A stretch of 5,793 nucleotides of DNA from an uncultured Clostridia bacterium (GTDB taxonomy: Bacteria > Bacillota > Clostridia > Oscillospirales > CAG-382), in the NCBI GenBank assembly GCA_947305675.1, contig CAMZED010000093.1:1-5793 (forward strand), in the 5' to 3' direction. Both the position numbers and the translations under genes were made by a program. Shown piece after piece: positions 5,442 to 5,793 of the stretch (position 1 is the first letter of the stretch; every line of letters starts with the position of its first letter). The notes beneath the pieces were generated by a model that saw only the letters and a program-made list of their open reading frames with translations, did not search any database and was not told the origin of the DNA.

Positions 5442-5793
5442 ATGATCGATACCCACGCGCATTTCTGCGATTCACGTTTTGATCCGGACCGAAAAGAACT
5501 GCTTTTGCATCTAAATTCGGATTGCGGCGTTAAAGCCGTGATCGAAGCCGGGTGCGATATCGAAAGCTCCCGCAAAGCGATCGCGCTTGCCGAAGATTTT
5601 CCTTTTGTTTACGCCGCTTGCGGTTTTCAGCCCCAGGAAGTGAGCAAATACCGCGAAGGTGATCTTGACCTGATACGCGCAATGCTTTCCCACCCGAAAG
5701 TTGTCGCTTTGGGCGAGATCGGATTGGATTACCACTACGGGACCGAGGAAAAGGAACTTCAGAAAAAGTTGTTCCGCGCTCAGCTTGAGATAG
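5442..5793 (+). CDS. TatD family metal-dependent hydrolase/DNase (partial, 5' end)
   Basis: The first 117 residues are present; the gene runs past the window end (families are about 255-260 residues). Translation begins MIDTHAHF, with the metal-binding His5-x-His7, and contains GEIGLDYHY (91-99), where Glu92 is the bridging metal ligand of TatD enzymes. The fold is expected to be an amidohydrolase-type TIM barrel; characterised members are metal-dependent 3'-5' exonucleases or deoxyribonucleases, cytosolic, linked to DNA repair. ATG 5442 starts one base after the metG stop with no good Shine-Dalgarno (only AAGGT near 5428-5432), so translational coupling is likely. The usual family block G-x-HP-H is altered to GFQPQ (61-65): Gln63 and Gln65 stand where histidines are common. 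The metal ligands seen so far are intact. The later ligands lie outside the window. In B. subtilis the same neighbour follows metS and precedes rnmV and ksgA. Confidence 0.94.
   Translation, partial: MIDTHAHFCDSRFDPDRKELLLHLNSDCGVKAVIEAGCDIESSRKAIALAEDFPFVYAACGFQPQEVSKYREGDLDLIRAMLSHPKVVALGEIGLDYHYGTEEKELQKKLFRAQLEI

Noticed and set aside
4829..5575. Open frame of 248 codons on the minus strand across the metG end and tatD start
   Set aside because: It is antisense to conserved MetRS and TatD coding sequence; its phenylalanine-rich stretch is the mirror of the lysine/glutamate-rich MetRS linker.

Overview
The window looks like chromosomal DNA of a Gram-positive Clostridia-type bacterium (Firmicutes/Bacillota). 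This rests on the close resemblance of every protein to clostridial families, AGGAG-type ribosome binding sites, sigma-A-like promoters with TTGACA/TATAAT, and the metG-tatD gene order known from Bacillus subtilis (metS-yabD). Base composition is moderate and uniform. There are no mobile elements, CRISPR arrays, rRNA or tRNA genes inside the window. Species cannot be named from this sequence.

Bases 1-312 hold no gene but are rich in control signals. A consensus extended -10 promoter (151-179) points right. A near-copy (66-94) points left, and two further leftward -35-like boxes sit at the left edge (4-18), so a divergent transcription unit probably lies just outside the window. A 7-6-7 inverted repeat (104-123) lies between the divergent promoters. 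The rightward leader (about 186-312) carries a short hairpin or direct repeat at 227-247.

Bases 313-5793 are six genes on the + strand with gaps of 13 bp or less. In order they are a CPBP-family membrane protease, tRNA adenosine deaminase TadA, an ACT-domain protein (UPF0237), its usual partner UPF0210/DUF711, methionyl-tRNA synthetase MetG with a C-terminal tRNA-binding domain, and the first 117 residues of a TatD-family nuclease cut by the window end. There is one 1-nt TAATG overlap (tadA/ACT), one 1-bp gap (metG/tatD) and no intrinsic terminator, so a single operon driven mainly from the 151-179 promoter is the simplest reading.

Functionally this is mostly a translation-related cluster: TadA makes inosine at the tRNA wobble position and MetG charges tRNA-Met. 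It surrounds a two-gene module (ACT plus UPF0210) that is widely conserved but has no established function. That module is the best candidate for undescribed biology here; the rest is largely ordinary housekeeping.
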